NCBI GenBank assembly: GCA_024635885.1
Contig: JAGXIA010000028.1
Span: forward strand, 1-32,884
DNA length: 32,884 nt
Direction: 5' to 3'
Source: Helicobacteraceae bacterium
Lineage (GTDB): Bacteria > Campylobacterota > Campylobacteria > Campylobacterales > Sulfurimonadaceae
The notes below the pieces were generated by a model. That model did no database searches. It was given only the letters and a program-made list of their open reading frames with translations, and was not told the origin of the DNA. A program made the translations under genes and the position numbers. Shown piece after piece: positions 15,307-23,432 of the stretch (position 1 is its first letter; every line of letters begins with the position of its first letter).

Positions 15307-16173
15307 ATGAGAACTTTTTATTACGTCCATACGGGTCATAGAATCGGTTTAGACAGATTTAGAAGAGCGGCAACTATTATCCGCTCATTAGGTGACTTAG
15401 ACATTACACTGCTTTGTTCAGACTTTCGCATAGCTCAAATTGCAAGAGACTTTGGAGTAGAAAAAAGTGTAGGTCTGGATGTAGTTAGAAACATACCGCA
15501 AATATCACATCATGGCGATCAGCTTATTTTTGATTCAGAAGAAGCTAACCCAATAATGCTTGATGATATGAGAAAATATTTCTCTACTTTTATAAGAGTG
15601 AGTGATTCTATAGAAGATAAAAAAGAGGAAGATGAACTTCTTATTTCGCCATACCTGCAAGGCGATGGCATTTGTAAAGCTTACGCAGTAGATGACTCTT
15701 TTTTTACACAAACTCCAAAAACTATAAAAATGTCTTATTTTTTCGGTGATGACGATTATGAAAAAGATTTAGAGAAAAATTTAGCTTTTCTTGATGGACT
15801 GGAACCAGATTTACAGTTAGGCTTTTACTATTTTTTAGATTACGAAGAGAATTTAAAAAAACTGTTTAAAAATTATCACGAATTTGAAGATTATGAAGAT
15901 ACTATTAAAAAAACAGAGATATTAATTACAGCATCACCTCAGGCGGTTTTAGAAAGTCTGGCATGTGGAAGTAAGCCTATCTATATTCAAAGAGAAGATT
16001 ATACTACTGACTTTATTCCTCTTTTTGAGAGCTTAAATATCCCAATTATAAAGAATTATGATAAAAGTCACTTAAATGTGATATTAAAAACAATAGCTAA
16101 CCATCAGTATTACAAAATGGAACAAAGCAGTGATAAAATATCTAAATTTATAAAAGAAAACTTAAATTCATAG
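15307..16173 (+). CDS. Conserved hypothetical, GT-B glycosyltransferase-like fold
   Basis: The 288-residue protein starts immediately after the mnmG stop. The N-terminus, 'MRTFYYVHTGHRIGLDRFRRAATIIRSLG', resembles the 'GxGHxxR' opening of MurG/PseG-type proteins. The C-terminal 'ITASPQAVLESLACGSKPIYIQRED' resembles the nucleotide-sugar loop of GT-B enzymes. The middle, rich in Asp/Glu/Lys (about residues 90-200), matches nothing I know. It probably folds as two Rossmann-like halves, and whether it transfers or hydrolyses a sugar nucleotide is unknown. There is no signal or membrane segment. A CCACATGCC motif lies in the conserved Ala-Cys-Gly stretch. Confidence 0.6.
   Translation: MRTFYYVHTGHRIGLDRFRRAATIIRSLGDLDITLLCSDFRIAQIARDFGVEKSVGLDVVRNIPQISHHGDQLIFDSEEANPIMLDDMRKYFSTFIRVSDSIEDKKEEDELLISPYLQGDGICKAYAVDDSFFTQTPKTIKMSYFFGDDDYEKDLEKNLAFLDGLEPDLQLGFYYFLDYEENLKKLFKNYHEFEDYEDTIKKTEILITASPQAVLESLACGSKPIYIQREDYTTDFIPLFESLNIPIIKNYDKSHLNVILKTIANHQYYKMEQSSDKISKFIKENLNS
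15960..15968 (-). repeat. CCACATGCC motif copy 8
   Basis: Exact 9-mer on the minus strand (ACTTCCACATGCCAG), in codons for Ala-Cys-Gly-Ser of the GT-B-like gene. Confidence 0.85.
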
Positions 16174-16193
16174 TTAATTAAAACTTCTTTATA

Positions 16194-16199
16194 TATAAT
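16194..16199 (+). promoter_or_regulatory. Candidate -10 box for petABC
   Basis: TATAAT lies 31 bases before the petA ATG in an AT-rich spacer. The ribosome site (GTGGGCG) is weak. Confidence 0.4.
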
Positions 16200-16229
16200 A
16201 ATCATAAATTTCACAATAAGTGGGCGAAC

Positions 16230-16760
16230 ATGGAAGAAAACAGCCGTAGAGGTTTTATGGGTAAAGCATTTGGTGCTGTTGCAGCAGTTGGTGCTGTAGG
16301 TTCACTAGTTGCTATGAAAAGGACTTGGGATCCTCTTCCAAGCGTTAAAGCAGCTGGTTTTACTACTCTTGATATGTCAAAATATGAAGAGGGTGTTATG
16401 GTGACTGAAAAATGGAGAGGTAAACCCATCTTTGTTTTAAAGAAAACACTAGCAATAATGGCAGAAGAAAAAGACAAACCAGAAGCGCAAGCTAGAAATA
16501 TTAAAGTTGGTGATGCTAATTTTATGATTGCTATCGGTCTTTGTACACACTTAGGTTGTATTCCGGCATTTAGAAACGATTTAAATGATTTTAAATGTGC
16601 TTGTCATGGTGGAGAATTTACTGCATCTGGCTTAGTACAAAAAGCGCCTCCTCCAAGAGGGCTTGATATTCCTCCGTTCAAGATTAATGGTAATAAATTA
16701 GTTCTTGGTGAAGTTGGTCCTGAGTGGCAAACTATGAAAGATAATGGCGTTACACTATAA
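16230..16760 (+). CDS. petA: Ubiquinol-cytochrome c reductase iron-sulfur subunit (Rieske)
   Basis: The 176-residue Rieske protein has an N-terminal Tat-type signal-anchor (SRRGFMGKA, then a hydrophobic stretch to about residue 30). The [2Fe-2S] ligands are in CTHLGC (residues 105-110) and CACHGG (Cys125/His126). It carries the first electron from quinol at the Qo site of the bc1 complex. 'PPPRGLDIPPFKI' is the conserved Pro loop. It is the first gene of petABC, 15 bases before petB. Folding and cofactor insertion before Tat export are expected from the family. Confidence 0.96.
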   Translation: MEENSRRGFMGKAFGAVAAVGAVGSLVAMKRTWDPLPSVKAAGFTTLDMSKYEEGVMVTEKWRGKPIFVLKKTLAIMAEEKDKPEAQARNIKVGDANFMIAIGLCTHLGCIPAFRNDLNDFKCACHGGEFTASGLVQKAPPPRGLDIPPFKINGNKLVLGEVGPEWQTMKDNGVTL

Positions 16761-16775
16761 ATAAGGGGAGGATAA

Positions 16776-17993
16776 ATGGCACATTTTACAAAAGCAACTA
16801 GTGTTAAAGATTGGTTAAACCAACGATTAGCAATTGAAAAAGTTGAAAAGGTAATGGCATCTGAGTATTGGATTCCAAAAAATATTAACTTCTTGTGGGC
16901 GATGGGTATGATACTTGTTGTTACATTCGTATTACTACTTGTCTCTGGTATATTCTTATTAATGTATTACATACCAACAGTAGACGAAGCATTCAACAGT
17001 GTAAACTATACGATTATGAGAGAAGTTAATTTTGGCTGGTTATGGAGACATATTCATGGTGTAGCTGCATCTGTAGTATTCTTAATCATATACATTCACA
17101 TGTTTACAGGCATATACTACGGTTCTTACAAGAAAGGTCGCGAGATGATCTGGATCTCTGGAATGCTTTTATTTATTGCATTTTCAACTGAAGCATTTTC
17201 AGGGTATATGTTACCATGGGGACAAATGTCTTACTGGGCTGGAATGGTTATTACTAATCTATTTGCTGGCGGTTCTTTGCATGCAGATTTCTTAGTTGAG
17301 TGGATTCGTGGAGATTATGTTCCTGCACAGGCATTCTTAGGTCGTTTCTTTATGTTGCACGTTCTTCTTGTACCAATAGCAATCATGGCTTTAATTGGGC
17401 TTCATTTTGCAGCTCTTAGAATTCCACATGTTAATAACCAAGATGGCGAAGATGTTGATTTTGACGCAGAGTCTAAAAAATATTTAGCCGGTGATAAAGC
17501 TGGTTCTAAAGTTATGAGATTTGGAAATGACTTTATGTCTAAAGATATGATGGTAGTGGGGATTTTCTTAATCTTTTTCTTCTATTTAGTATTTTACAAC
17601 TATGGTTTTGCAATGGATCCTGTAAACTTTGACCCTGCTGATGGTCTTAAAACACCTACGCATATCTACCCTGAGTGGTATTTCTTATGGTCTTATGAGA
17701 TTCTTCGTCCATTCAATATTGATCTTGGCTTAGTATTATTTGGATTTGCTCAAGTTATTTTTGTTTTCTTACCTTTCCTTGATAGAAGCCCGAATGCTGT
17801 TCCTGCAAACCGTCGCGGTATGATGTTTAAAATTTGGTTTTGGTTAATGCTTTGTAATATGATTGTTCTTACTGCTATGGGTAAACTACCACCAGAAGGC
17901 GTATTTACTACAATTGGTTTAGTTGCGGCGATTGTATTTATTGCTCAATGGTTAGCACTTCCAATAATTACATCGATGGAAAAAAAGGTATAA
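16776..17993 (+). CDS. petB: Ubiquinol-cytochrome c reductase cytochrome b subunit
   Basis: The 405-residue protein is a full-length cytochrome b with about eight membrane helices. Paired histidines for the two b hemes occur in 'WRHIHGVAASVVFLIIYIHMF' and 'LHVLLVPIAIMALIGLHF'. The Qo-site motif PEWY is present in 'HIYPEWYFLWSYEILRP'. It oxidises menaquinol and recycles electrons across the membrane. GGGGAGG precedes the ATG. petC begins two bases after its stop. A length of about 400 with PEWY indicates the bc1 type rather than the split b6f type. Confidence 0.97.
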   Translation: MAHFTKATSVKDWLNQRLAIEKVEKVMASEYWIPKNINFLWAMGMILVVTFVLLLVSGIFLLMYYIPTVDEAFNSVNYTIMREVNFGWLWRHIHGVAASVVFLIIYIHMFTGIYYGSYKKGREMIWISGMLLFIAFSTEAFSGYMLPWGQMSYWAGMVITNLFAGGSLHADFLVEWIRGDYVPAQAFLGRFFMLHVLLVPIAIMALIGLHFAALRIPHVNNQDGEDVDFDAESKKYLAGDKAGSKVMRFGNDFMSKDMMVVGIFLIFFFYLVFYNYGFAMDPVNFDPADGLKTPTHIYPEWYFLWSYEILRPFNIDLGLVLFGFAQVIFVFLPFLDRSPNAVPANRRGMMFKIWFWLMLCNMIVLTAMGKLPPEGVFTTIGLVAAIVFIAQWLALPIITSMEKKV

Positions 17994-17995
17994 GA

Positions 17996-18943
17996 ATGAA
18001 AAATAAAGAACCAATAATATTAGCTATAGTAGTTTTCTTTACACTTGTAACATATTTTCTTGTAGAACCTTTCGCTCACTCTCAAATGCATAAACATGTA
18101 GAGAGTGACGGTTTTGCTTATGCTGATCTTCCTGCTTCAGAGAAAAAAGGCGATGCGATTCATGGTCAGGAACTTGTAATGGGGGCTGGGGCTTGTGTCG
18201 GATGCCACTCAATAGAAGTAGCAAATGTGCCGGCTGTAATGGAGCCCCAAATGGCTGCAGCAAGTTATGGTGTGAATCCACCAGATTTGAGCAATGCAGG
18301 CGCTGTTTATGATGCTAAATTTTTAGCTAATCTCATTAAAAATCCTGCACATGCACTTAAAGTTGAACACAAGTTTGATGCAGACAAAGGTCAAATGCAC
18401 CCAATGGTACCTTTTTACGGTGCTGGCGGTGATATAGACCAGGAAGTTGCTGATATGGTAGCTTATTTACAGTCTATTGCTGTAAAACCTGTAGAAGTTA
18501 CACCAACAATGGCATTTGAAAATGCTTGTGGAAGATGTCATGCAGTTAGTTATGAAAACTGGACTCCAATGGGTACTAAGCCAAGCTTTAAAGATAAAAA
18601 AGATTCTTTAGCATTTGATATAAAAGTATTAGAATATGAAGATTCACTCAAAGCTTACATGGGTAAAATACCACCAGATTTAAGTATGTATATCCGTTCT
18701 CGAGGGGAACATTACATAAGCACGCTTATTGAAAATCCTCAAAATCAACTTGAAGGAACAGCTATGCCACGTGTTGGTGTAACTGCAGAATCTGCGGAAA
18801 AAGTTATAGAATACTTAAAAAATTCTGGAGACACGAAAAGACATGAGAGAGAAGAAATAGGAACGAATGTAATGATTTATATCGTTATATTTGCAATCTT
18901 TGCTTTTCTTTGGAAAAAACAAGTTTGGAGAGACTTACACTAA
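17996..18943 (+). CDS. petC: Ubiquinol-cytochrome c reductase, diheme cytochrome c1 subunit
   Basis: The ATG at 17996 is preferred, because the track start at 17948 overlaps petB. The 315-residue protein has an N-terminal anchor ('EPIILAIVVFFTLVTYFLV'), two CxxCH heme c sites ('GACVGCH' and 'NACGRCH'), and a C-terminal membrane helix ('VMIYIVIFAIFAFLW'). It accepts electrons from the Rieske protein in the periplasm and passes them to soluble cytochromes. Two hemes are the pattern in epsilonproteobacterial bc1 complexes, against one in mitochondrial c1. It ends the petABC operon, and a REP-like palindrome follows. Confidence 0.94.
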   Translation: MKNKEPIILAIVVFFTLVTYFLVEPFAHSQMHKHVESDGFAYADLPASEKKGDAIHGQELVMGAGACVGCHSIEVANVPAVMEPQMAAASYGVNPPDLSNAGAVYDAKFLANLIKNPAHALKVEHKFDADKGQMHPMVPFYGAGGDIDQEVADMVAYLQSIAVKPVEVTPTMAFENACGRCHAVSYENWTPMGTKPSFKDKKDSLAFDIKVLEYEDSLKAYMGKIPPDLSMYIRSRGEHYISTLIENPQNQLEGTAMPRVGVTAESAEKVIEYLKNSGDTKRHEREEIGTNVMIYIVIFAIFAFLWKKQVWRDLH

Positions 18944-18956
18944 CTTTTTTTTTCTT

Positions 18957-18979
18957 GTTCCCACGGTTTGCGTGGGAAC
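18957..18979. repeat. REP-like palindrome GTTCCCACG/CGTGGGAAC
   Basis: A perfect 9-bp stem with loop GTTTG follows petC. It is GC-rich in an AT-rich background. A T-run lies before rather than after it, so it is a poor intrinsic terminator. A degenerate relative occurs at 26245-26272. Confidence 0.6.
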
Positions 18980-19024
18980 ATATGTATATCGATAAAATTA
19001 AAATTCTCTCAAACAAATTTCTGA

Positions 19025-19030
19025 TATAAT
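19025..19030 (+). promoter_or_regulatory. -10 box giving a probable leaderless RDD mRNA
   Basis: A perfect TATAAT ends only six bases before the ATG at 19037, so transcription would begin at or beside the start codon. No Shine-Dalgarno sequence is present in CCTTAC. Confidence 0.5.
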
Positions 19031-19036
19031 CCTTAC

Positions 19037-19507
19037 ATGAGATTCAGAGACATAAAAAAACAATCACACAACAACACTCAAACTAAAAAGCAAGACTCAG
19101 CTGTTATTTATGCTAGTTATATAGATAAAATAAAAGCATTGATTACTGATATATTTATGATATATGGGCCTATACTTTACGTTATGGCTTATGGTGTTAT
19201 GAATGGAAAAGATGATTTTCAGTCGTCTCAATTAGCGCCGCTTATAGGAGTGACACTTTACGGTCTTGTATATGCCATGTTTCTTTCAAAGTTTGGTCAA
19301 ACTCCGGGTAAAAAAGCCTACAACATCAAAGTTGTTGATTTTAAGACACATAAAAATATATCTTTCTTTAGAGCGCTATTTCGTTTTGTTGCATTTTTAT
19401 TTTCAGCAACTATCGTTATTGGCCTACTAGTTCCACTTTTTAGAAAAGACAAACGATCACTTCATGATTTACTGGCTTCTACAGCTGTAATCTCCATCAA
19501 ATCTTAA
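19037..19507 (+). CDS. RDD-family membrane protein
   Basis: The 156-residue protein has a polar N-terminal ~35 residues and then the RDD domain with its Arg/Lys-Asp-Asp start variant ('ASYIDKIKALITDIFM'). Three membrane helices follow, the last at about residues 117-135. 'LSKFGQTPGKKAYNIKVVD' and 'KDKRSLHDLLASTAVI' are characteristic RDD loops. The family is widespread; some members affect ion or osmotic tolerance, but this one's job is unknown. It is probably a single-gene transcript starting at its own ATG. Confidence 0.85.
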   Translation: MRFRDIKKQSHNNTQTKKQDSAVIYASYIDKIKALITDIFMIYGPILYVMAYGVMNGKDDFQSSQLAPLIGVTLYGLVYAMFLSKFGQTPGKKAYNIKVVDFKTHKNISFFRALFRFVAFLFSATIVIGLLVPLFRKDKRSLHDLLASTAVISIKS

Positions 19508-19656
19508 AATTTCTCCTCATAATTTAGCTTGGGTTGGTTTAGACTATAGGTTCGAAACAAATAACAATATTTTAAAGAAAAAGTTCCTTATTTTAGCAAT
19601 AGATAAACTTTGATTTTACTTCTACAAGATATAATACATTATAAAATAAATAATAA

Positions 19657-19791
19657 TTACTGCACAATCTTGTTAAGTACTACCTTACGCAAGATGCACA
19701 AGAGCCTGAGCAAAAGTGTGAAACAGCTATAGAAAATAAAGTGGACAAAGAGAGTGAGACTAGCTTTAGTTATATAAGAGATGAAGAATAA
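19657..19791 (+). pseudogene. Fragment of an acidic ORF lacking a start codon
   Basis: An open frame of 44 codons ends at a TAA (19789-19791) and reads '...TQDAQEPEQKCETAIENKVDKESE'. There is no in-frame ATG, and the only alternative starts are CTG (19660) and GTG (19741). Composition is coding-like, Glu/Lys-rich, but I recognise no family. It may be the C-terminal remnant of a lost gene. Confidence 0.35.
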
Positions 19792-19832
19792 TTTTTTAAT
19801 TTACATATTTTAAGTCAACATTTTTTTATTTC

Positions 19833-19850
19833 CACAAGATATAATACCTT
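19833..19850 (+). promoter_or_regulatory. moaA: Candidate moaA promoter
   Basis: CACAAGATATAATAC contains a perfect TATAAT about 70 bases before the moaA start. The same string, with one change at its start, lies near 19624. Confidence 0.4.
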
Positions 19851-19914
19851 TATTATTAAGATTACCAATAGAATTAAGCATAAAAGAGTGCGAGCTAAAA
19901 AATGAGGACAATTA

Positions 19915-20880
19915 ATGCTAATTGATAGCTACGATAGAGTAGTTGATTACCTTCGGGTGTCAGTTACAGAGAGATGTAATTTCAGGTGTCAGTACTGTAT
20001 GCCTGAAAAACCTTTTTCTTGGGTTCCAAAAGAGAATTTATTATCATTTGAAGAACTATTTGAATTTATGAAGATAGCCATAGACGAAGGTGTTAAAAAG
20101 ATTCGAATTACCGGTGGAGAGCCACTGCTTAGAGAAGACTTAGATAAATTCATAAAAATGATATACGATTATAAACCCAGTGTAGATTTAGCCATGACAA
20201 CAAATGCCTTTCTTCTTAAGGGAACTGCACAAATGTTAAAAGATGCTGGACTTCAGCGTATAAACGTTTCTATAGATACACTAAAACCAGAAGTAGCTCT
20301 TGCCATTGCCGGAAAAGATGTTTTAAAAAATGTACTCGAAGGTGTTGATGAAGCTTTGAAAGTCGGTTTAAAAGTTAAAGCAAATATGGTCCCTATGAAG
20401 GGTATGAACGCAGACGAGATTATAGATGTTTTAGAGTATTGTAAAGAACGTAATATGAGCGTACGCTTTATAGAGTATATGGAAAATGCACATGCCAAAG
20501 CAGATATAAGCGGAATGAAATCTGATGAACTTTTAGAGATTTTAAGAACTAAATATAGTTTTGAAGACAATGGCTTTGACGGTTCATCACCATCACACTA
20601 CTATACTATGGATGATGGTTATAAATTTGGAATCATTGAGCCGTATGAAGATGATTTTTGTAAAAAATGTAACCGTATCAGACTCACAGCAGAAGGAAAT
20701 CTGATTCCTTGTCTTTATTTTGATGAGGCTATGAGCATTCGTGAATCTATCAGAAAAGGCGATATCAAAGGGGCTGCTTTAGTACTAAAAGAAGTTGTTA
20801 GAACTAAACCAGAAAAAAATCGTTGGGGTGGTGAAGATGGAGAAATTTCATCACGTGCATTTTATGAGACGGGTGGCTGA
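19915..20880 (+). CDS. moaA: GTP 3',8-cyclase MoaA (molybdenum cofactor biosynthesis)
   Basis: The 321-residue radical-SAM enzyme has N-terminal cluster cysteines C21, C25 and C28 (RCNFRCQYC). The second cluster is bound by '[18 protein letters not shown]' (CX2CX13C). The C-terminal Gly-Gly tail (ETGG) needed for catalysis is intact. It turns GTP into 3',8-cyclo-GTP in the first Moco step. Its stop overlaps the queE start (TGATG), so a Moco gene is coupled to queuosine genes. moeA lies convergent just beyond queD. Confidence 0.97.
   Translation: MLIDSYDRVVDYLRVSVTERCNFRCQYCMPEKPFSWVPKENLLSFEELFEFMKIAIDEGVKKIRITGGEPLLREDLDKFIKMIYDYKPSVDLAMTTNAFLLKGTAQMLKDAGLQRINVSIDTLKPEVALAIAGKDVLKNVLEGVDEALKVGLKVKANMVPMKGMNADEIIDVLEYCKERNMSVRFIEYMENAHAKADISGMKSDELLEILRTKYSFEDNGFDGSSPSHYYTMDDGYKFGIIEPYEDDFCKKCNRIRLTAEGNLIPCLYFDEAMSIRESIRKGDIKGAALVLKEVVRTKPEKNRWGGEDGEISSRAFYETGG
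20488..20496 (+). repeat. Near-copy of the motif (GCACATGCC)
   Basis: Eight of nine bases match CCACATGCC, read as Ala-His-Ala-Lys in moaA. Confidence 0.5.
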
Positions 20881-21638
20881 TGTTATACCTTGTAGAACAT
20901 TTTTACTCCATCCAAGGTGAGGGAAGATACACAGGTGTACCATCACTTTTTTTTCGTTTTGGCGGTTGTAACATGAAGTGTGAAGGCTTCGGCTGTGAGG
21001 AAAAAGCATCGGATGGAACTGTTGTTTTAGGCTGTGATACAGTTTATGCAGTAAATAAAGAACATTTTTCACAAAACTGGATCCCGATAAAAAACGCACA
21101 AGAACTTTTAAATATTTTAGAACTTTATGAACTTCCACATGCCGTAGATATAGTTCTTACTGGCGGTGAACCGCTTATTTATGCCAATGATGAAATATTT
21201 GTAAAGTTTTTGAATGTCCTACATGAAAATGGGCATCAAATTACTTTTGAGACGAACGGATCTTTGGATATAGATTTTGAAAAATACCCTATTTACAAAA
21301 AGTGCATATTCGCACTTTCAGTGAAGTTGTCTAACTCAAATGAACCTTTTTCAAAAAGAGTTCGAGGCAATGTTATTTATAATATTGCATCAAATGCAAA
21401 AGAAGCTTTTTTCAAATTCAGTATAGATGCAGAGTCCATAGACCTAGGCTTAGAAGAAGAAATAGAGAGTATAATTATTCACTCTGCTAAAACAAAAGTC
21501 TATTGTATGCCCCTCGGCGGCTCAAAAGAGGAAGTAGAACGAAATACAGAACCGCTTATTGAGTTTTGTAAGTCCAAAGGCTACAACTTCAGCGATAGGC
21601 TTCATATACGTATTTGGGACCAAAACAAAGGAGTTTAA
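20880..21638 (+). CDS. queE: 7-carboxy-7-deazaguanine synthase QueE
   Basis: The 252-residue radical-SAM protein begins 'LVEHFYSIQGEGRYTGVPSLFFRFGGCNMKC', a clear QueE N-terminus, and later has 'LTGGEPL' and 'FETNGS'. It converts carboxytetrahydropterin to 7-carboxy-7-deazaguanine for queuosine. The cluster loop is expanded. C30 and C34 are followed by C39 and then, aligning with the usual CD(T/S), C52 in 'LGCDTVYAV'. The three-cysteine set is thus probably CX3CX17C rather than CX3CX2C, although C39 is an alternative third ligand. It overlaps moaA by one base and is followed two bases later by queD. Confidence 0.93.
   Translation: MLYLVEHFYSIQGEGRYTGVPSLFFRFGGCNMKCEGFGCEEKASDGTVVLGCDTVYAVNKEHFSQNWIPIKNAQELLNILELYELPHAVDIVLTGGEPLIYANDEIFVKFLNVLHENGHQITFETNGSLDIDFEKYPIYKKCIFALSVKLSNSNEPFSKRVRGNVIYNIASNAKEAFFKFSIDAESIDLGLEEEIESIIIHSAKTKVYCMPLGGSKEEVERNTEPLIEFCKSKGYNFSDRLHIRIWDQNKGV
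21135..21143 (+). repeat. CCACATGCC motif copy 9
   Basis: Exact 9-mer (ACTTCCACATGCCGT) in queE, read as Pro-His-Ala. Confidence 0.85.
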
Positions 21639-21640
21639 TC

Positions 21641-22222
21641 ATGATTATAAGAAAACTGTTTAAATTTGAAAATGCCCATATTGTTCGAGGATGCTCAAGC
21701 ATAAAATGTAAGCAGTCTTTGCATGGACATTCATATAAAGTAGAACTTCTTTTTGAGTCTAATTTTTTAGATAAGGGACAGATGGTCTTTGATTTTGGGC
21801 TTATGAAACAAAATATGAAAGCTTTAGTTGAAAGTTTTGATCACGCGATTGCTCTTTGGAATGCAGATGACAAAGAATATGTGAATGACATGAAAAAACA
21901 CTCCGCTAGATGGGTAGAACTTCCAGTTTCTCCATCTGCCGAACAGTTCAGCAGAGTCATATTTGTTATGATAGATAATCTTTTAAAGTTAACAACTACT
22001 GTAAACGGCGAAAAAGAAGTAAGTCTTCACAGCGTGATAGTCCATGAAACAGAGACCGGCTATGCACAAGGCTTTAAAGAAGATGCTTATTCTAAAAATA
22101 TGGGCAGAATTGACTTAGATAAAATTATTTTTTCTGATGCTGTTATAAATGAGTGGGCAGACTCCCAACTGTGGGAGAAAATAAAAAAAGGGGCGATGTT
22201 CATTAACCCTAAAGAGGTTTAG
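21641..22222 (+). CDS. queD: 6-carboxytetrahydropterin synthase QueD
   Basis: The start at 21641 is chosen because AAGGAG lies just upstream and the product opens MIIRKLFKFENAH, where His13 is the first zinc ligand. The track start at 21614 lies inside queE. The other zinc ligands are in LHGHSYKVE, and the catalytic Cys region is 'CSSIKCKQS'. At 193 residues it is longer than the ~120-residue E. coli QueD, as in related epsilonproteobacteria. It makes carboxytetrahydropterin from dihydroneopterin triphosphate, feeding QueE. Its last 14 bases overlap the end of convergent moeA. Confidence 0.92.
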   Translation: MIIRKLFKFENAHIVRGCSSIKCKQSLHGHSYKVELLFESNFLDKGQMVFDFGLMKQNMKALVESFDHAIALWNADDKEYVNDMKKHSARWVELPVSPSAEQFSRVIFVMIDNLLKLTTTVNGEKEVSLHSVIVHETETGYAQGFKEDAYSKNMGRIDLDKIIFSDAVINEWADSQLWEKIKKGAMFINPKEV

Positions 22223-23432
22223 TAACTAAATCAACGCTCTCTTTAGAAGTAAAACTAAACTTTGTAGAAATAATTTTCACACAAGTTCCACATGCCAAGA
22301 AATCACAAGCTTCATCAATCATAATATAAGAATTTGAAGTTGCAAGTGGTGAAACCATACCTGGTGAAAATTTGTCACAAGGTGTAAAATACTCTCCATC
22401 AAAGTAGCCGGGAACTAAAGTTCTTCTTCCGGCTCTTAGTTTATAATCTTCTTTCATTTTTGCTGTTATGGTGTTTAAGTATTTTGAGGTGTCACCGCTT
22501 AATGCCCAGACTATACTGCTTCCAAAAAGTTCAAAGTTTAATGCCGCAGCTAATGGATTTCCCGGAAGATTTAAAACAAAGGTATTTCCCATACGACCAA
22601 AAGTTGTAGGTTTGCCGGGTTTTATCTCTATTTTTTCAAAAAATATTTCATAATCAAAGGCACCAAATGCCTCTTTTGTAAAGTCAGCATCACCGACACT
22701 GACTCCGCCGCTTGTGATGATTAAATCACAATCTTGCGCGCTTTTTATATGTTCCCTAATATCTTCAAGAGTGTCACTAGCTGTACCGATAAACTCTACC
22801 TCACATCCAAGTTCTTGTGCTCTTGCAAAAAAAGTAGGTGTATTTGTATTATAAAGTTGAAAAGGCTCAACATTTTCAAAGTGCATTTTCAACTCATTTC
22901 CAGAGGCGAAAAGAGCAACTTTTGGCTTTTTATATACTTTTATATGGCTAATGCCTTGAGAAGTTAGCAGGGTAATTTGATGAGCATTCAGTTTATCACC
23001 ACTTTTTAAAAGTAAGTCCCCACTTTTAATATCTTCACCCGACATTCGGATATGTCTGGAAATAACTAAATTTTGGGGAAGTTTTACGCCATTTTCACAC
23101 TCTGTTATATCTTCAATAGGGACAATACATTGTGTCCCAAACGGAATTTTTGCACCTGTCATAATTTTAATAGCAAATCCACATGCCAACTCTTCATCGG
23201 AGTTGTCTCCTGCAAAAATGGTATGATTGACTTGTACACAGGCATCTGAATCTGAAACTTTTACAGCATAGCCATCCATGGCTGAGTTGTCGTATGGAGG
23301 TAAGTTGTGAGTAGCTATAACATCTTTGGCTAATACATAGCCCAAAGCCTGTTCAATCGGTAATATTTTTATAGACCTGGTTGACACATTTTTATAAATT
23401 AAATCTAATGCTTCTTCTACGGTAACAGCCAT
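22209..23432 (-). CDS. moeA: Molybdopterin molybdenumtransferase MoeA
   Basis: The 407-residue protein has the family's four-domain pattern. 'LPPYDNSAMDGYAVK' is the N-terminal signature, 'IMTGAKIPFGTQCIVP' follows, and 'TSGGVSVGDADFTKEA' and 'LPGNPLAAALNFELF' form the MoCF-fold active site. It inserts molybdate into adenylated molybdopterin. It runs convergently to moaA-queE-queD and overlaps queD by 14 bases, so antisense effects on the mRNA ends are possible. AAGAGG precedes the ATG. It contains two copies of the CCACATGCC motif, both on the non-coding strand in Ala-Cys-Gly codons. Confidence 0.96.
   Translation of the reverse strand: MAVTVEEALDLIYKNVSTRSIKILPIEQALGYVLAKDVIATHNLPPYDNSAMDGYAVKVSDSDACVQVNHTIFAGDNSDEELACGFAIKIMTGAKIPFGTQCIVPIEDITECENGVKLPQNLVISRHIRMSGEDIKSGDLLLKSGDKLNAHQITLLTSQGISHIKVYKKPKVALFASGNELKMHFENVEPFQLYNTNTPTFFARAQELGCEVEFIGTASDTLEDIREHIKSAQDCDLIITSGGVSVGDADFTKEAFGAFDYEIFFEKIEIKPGKPTTFGRMGNTFVLNLPGNPLAAALNFELFGSSIVWALSGDTSKYLNTITAKMKEDYKLRAGRRTLVPGYFDGEYFTPCDKFSPGMVSPLATSNSYIMIDEACDFLACGTCVKIISTKFSFTSKESVDLVTKPL
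22288..22296 (+). repeat. CCACATGCC motif copy 10
   Basis: Exact 9-mer (AGTTCCACATGCCAAG), antisense in moeA over Ala-Cys-Gly-Thr codons. Confidence 0.85.
23179..23187 (+). repeat. CCACATGCC motif copy 11
   Basis: Exact 9-mer (AAATCCACATGCCAAC), antisense in moeA over Ala-Cys-Gly-Phe codons. Confidence 0.85.

Larger units (their letters stand above)
19508..19914. other. 407-base spacer with decayed ORF and duplicated promoter-like elements
   Basis: No intact gene is visible. The spacer holds the ORF fragment at 19657-19791 and two similar promoter-like stretches. ACAAGATATAATAC near 19624 precedes the fragment and CACAAGATATAATAC near 19833 precedes moaA. This suggests a small duplication or a gene that has decayed. 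Confidence 0.55.

Noticed and set aside
18945-18979. Intrinsic terminator after petC
   Set aside because: The T-run comes before the hairpin on the plus strand and is an A-run after it on the minus strand, so neither direction gives stem followed by U-tract.
19530-19570. tRNA-like GGTTCGAAAC (possible tRNA fragment or att site)
   Set aside because: It resembles a T-loop, but no acceptor stem, anticodon arm or CCA end can be folded around it, and no flanking repeat marks an integration site.
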